From: an uncultured Thermoplasmata archaeon
GTDB taxonomy: Archaea; Thermoplasmatota; Thermoplasmata; Methanomassiliicoccales; Methanomethylophilaceae
Reading direction: 5' to 3'
Assembly (NCBI GenBank): GCA_946545675.1
Contig: CAMNNR010000023.1
Location: forward strand, 1-12,868
Length of the DNA: 12,868 nucleotides
Positions within the stretch are counted from its first letter, which is position 1; each line of letters starts with the position of its first letter. The position numbers and the translations under genes were made by a program. The notes under the pieces are model-generated. The model had not been told where the DNA came from. It did not search any database and worked only from the letters and a program-made list of their open reading frames with translations. Below, one piece after another: positions 12,671 through 12,868 of the stretch.

Positions 12671-12868
12671 ATGCTCGTGCTTGACAGCTCCGCCCTTTTC
12701 TCGATGGAACAGCTGCCGGAGGAGGACTCCGTGTGTCCGCCCGGCGTCGTGAAGGAGCTGACCAAGTACAAGGACCACAGACTCGACCTCTGGGGAGACC
12801 TGCTCAGGGTCTCGGACTGTACCGAAGCTTCGATAAAAAAGGTGGAGGAGGCCGCCCGCAAGAGCGGT
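12671..12868 (+). CDS. PIN-domain protein, NOB1-like rRNA endonuclease (N-terminal part)
   Basis: The first 66 codons of a gene that runs off the window; no stop is reached. The N terminus MLVLDSSALF carries the first catalytic Asp (Asp5) of the PIN nuclease fold. PPGVVKELTKYKD holds the second acidic residue (Glu30) in the usual PIN position, and VSDCTEASIKKVEEAARKSG continues in NOB1 style. Archaeal NOB1 cleaves pre-16S rRNA at the 3' end during small-subunit maturation and has a C-terminal zinc ribbon, which lies outside the window, so other PIN ribonucleases remain possible. The start is ATG 12671, the first in frame, with no clear Shine-Dalgarno. The gene is divergent from carS across a 79-bp region holding the inverted repeat. 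Confidence 0.7.
   Translation, partial: MLVLDSSALFSMEQLPEEDSVCPPGVVKELTKYKDHRLDLWGDLLRVSDCTEASIKKVEEAARKSG

Noticed and set aside
12622..12861. Minus-strand open frame opposite the nob1-like gene
   Set aside because: The plus-strand frame has a clear PIN-domain start; the opposite frame is Ser-rich with no recognisable motif.

Overview
The window is archaeal. It encodes a Nop5 C/D-box RNP core protein, eIF5A with an archaeal/eukaryal hypusine site, CDP-archaeol synthase (CarS, ether-lipid synthesis), a eukaryote-type signal peptidase I and the start of a NOB1-like PIN nuclease. Moderately high GC, TATA boxes close to several start codons (leaderless transcription) and the gene mix suggest a Thermoplasmata-class euryarchaeon. 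My best guess is Methanomassiliicoccales, a guess that also fits stop-codon use: 12 of the 13 visible stops are TGA, one is TAA and none is TAG, as expected where UAG can be pyrrolysine. The lineage is inferred; no marker sequence was compared.

Layout. The left part is on the plus strand: the 3' end of a class II (fuculose-phosphate type) aldolase overlaps nop5 by one base (to 1422). A stem-loop terminator and a new promoter follow, then a leader of about 100 nt and the pair eIF5A and agmatinase (1619-2884). These converge on a minus-strand block: glmM-type phosphohexomutase (2964-4316), then upstream of it scpB, scpA and smc (4418-9379, order smc-scpA-scpB in transcription), a signal peptidase I (9579-10130), and a tightly packed operon carS-pyrE-udg-HAD phosphatase (12591 down to 10173). 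At the right edge a NOB1-like gene starts on the plus strand, divergent from carS.

How the genes fit together. eIF5A and the ureohydrolase are linked through polyamines, since the hypusine side chain derives from them. smc, scpA and scpB encode a complete SMC-kleisin condensin, joined by an ATGA overlap and a 1-nt gap. carS-pyrE-udg-HAD joins a CTP-using lipid enzyme, the UMP-pathway phosphoribosyltransferase, a uracil-DNA glycosylase and a NagD-type phosphatase, with two ATGA overlaps suggesting translational coupling; pyrimidine or uracil chemistry is a possible shared theme.

The coding content is mostly housekeeping. I see no mobile element, CRISPR array, rRNA or intact tRNA. The unusual signals are non-coding: a perfect 12-bp inverted repeat between divergent carS and nob1 (12617-12646), a strong two-helix hairpin that would hide the glmM ribosome binding site (4326-4372, minus strand), abutting palindromes just downstream of the predicted smc transcription start (9475-9490), and a possible 22-codon upstream ORF plus CGATAT repeats in the eIF5A leader.
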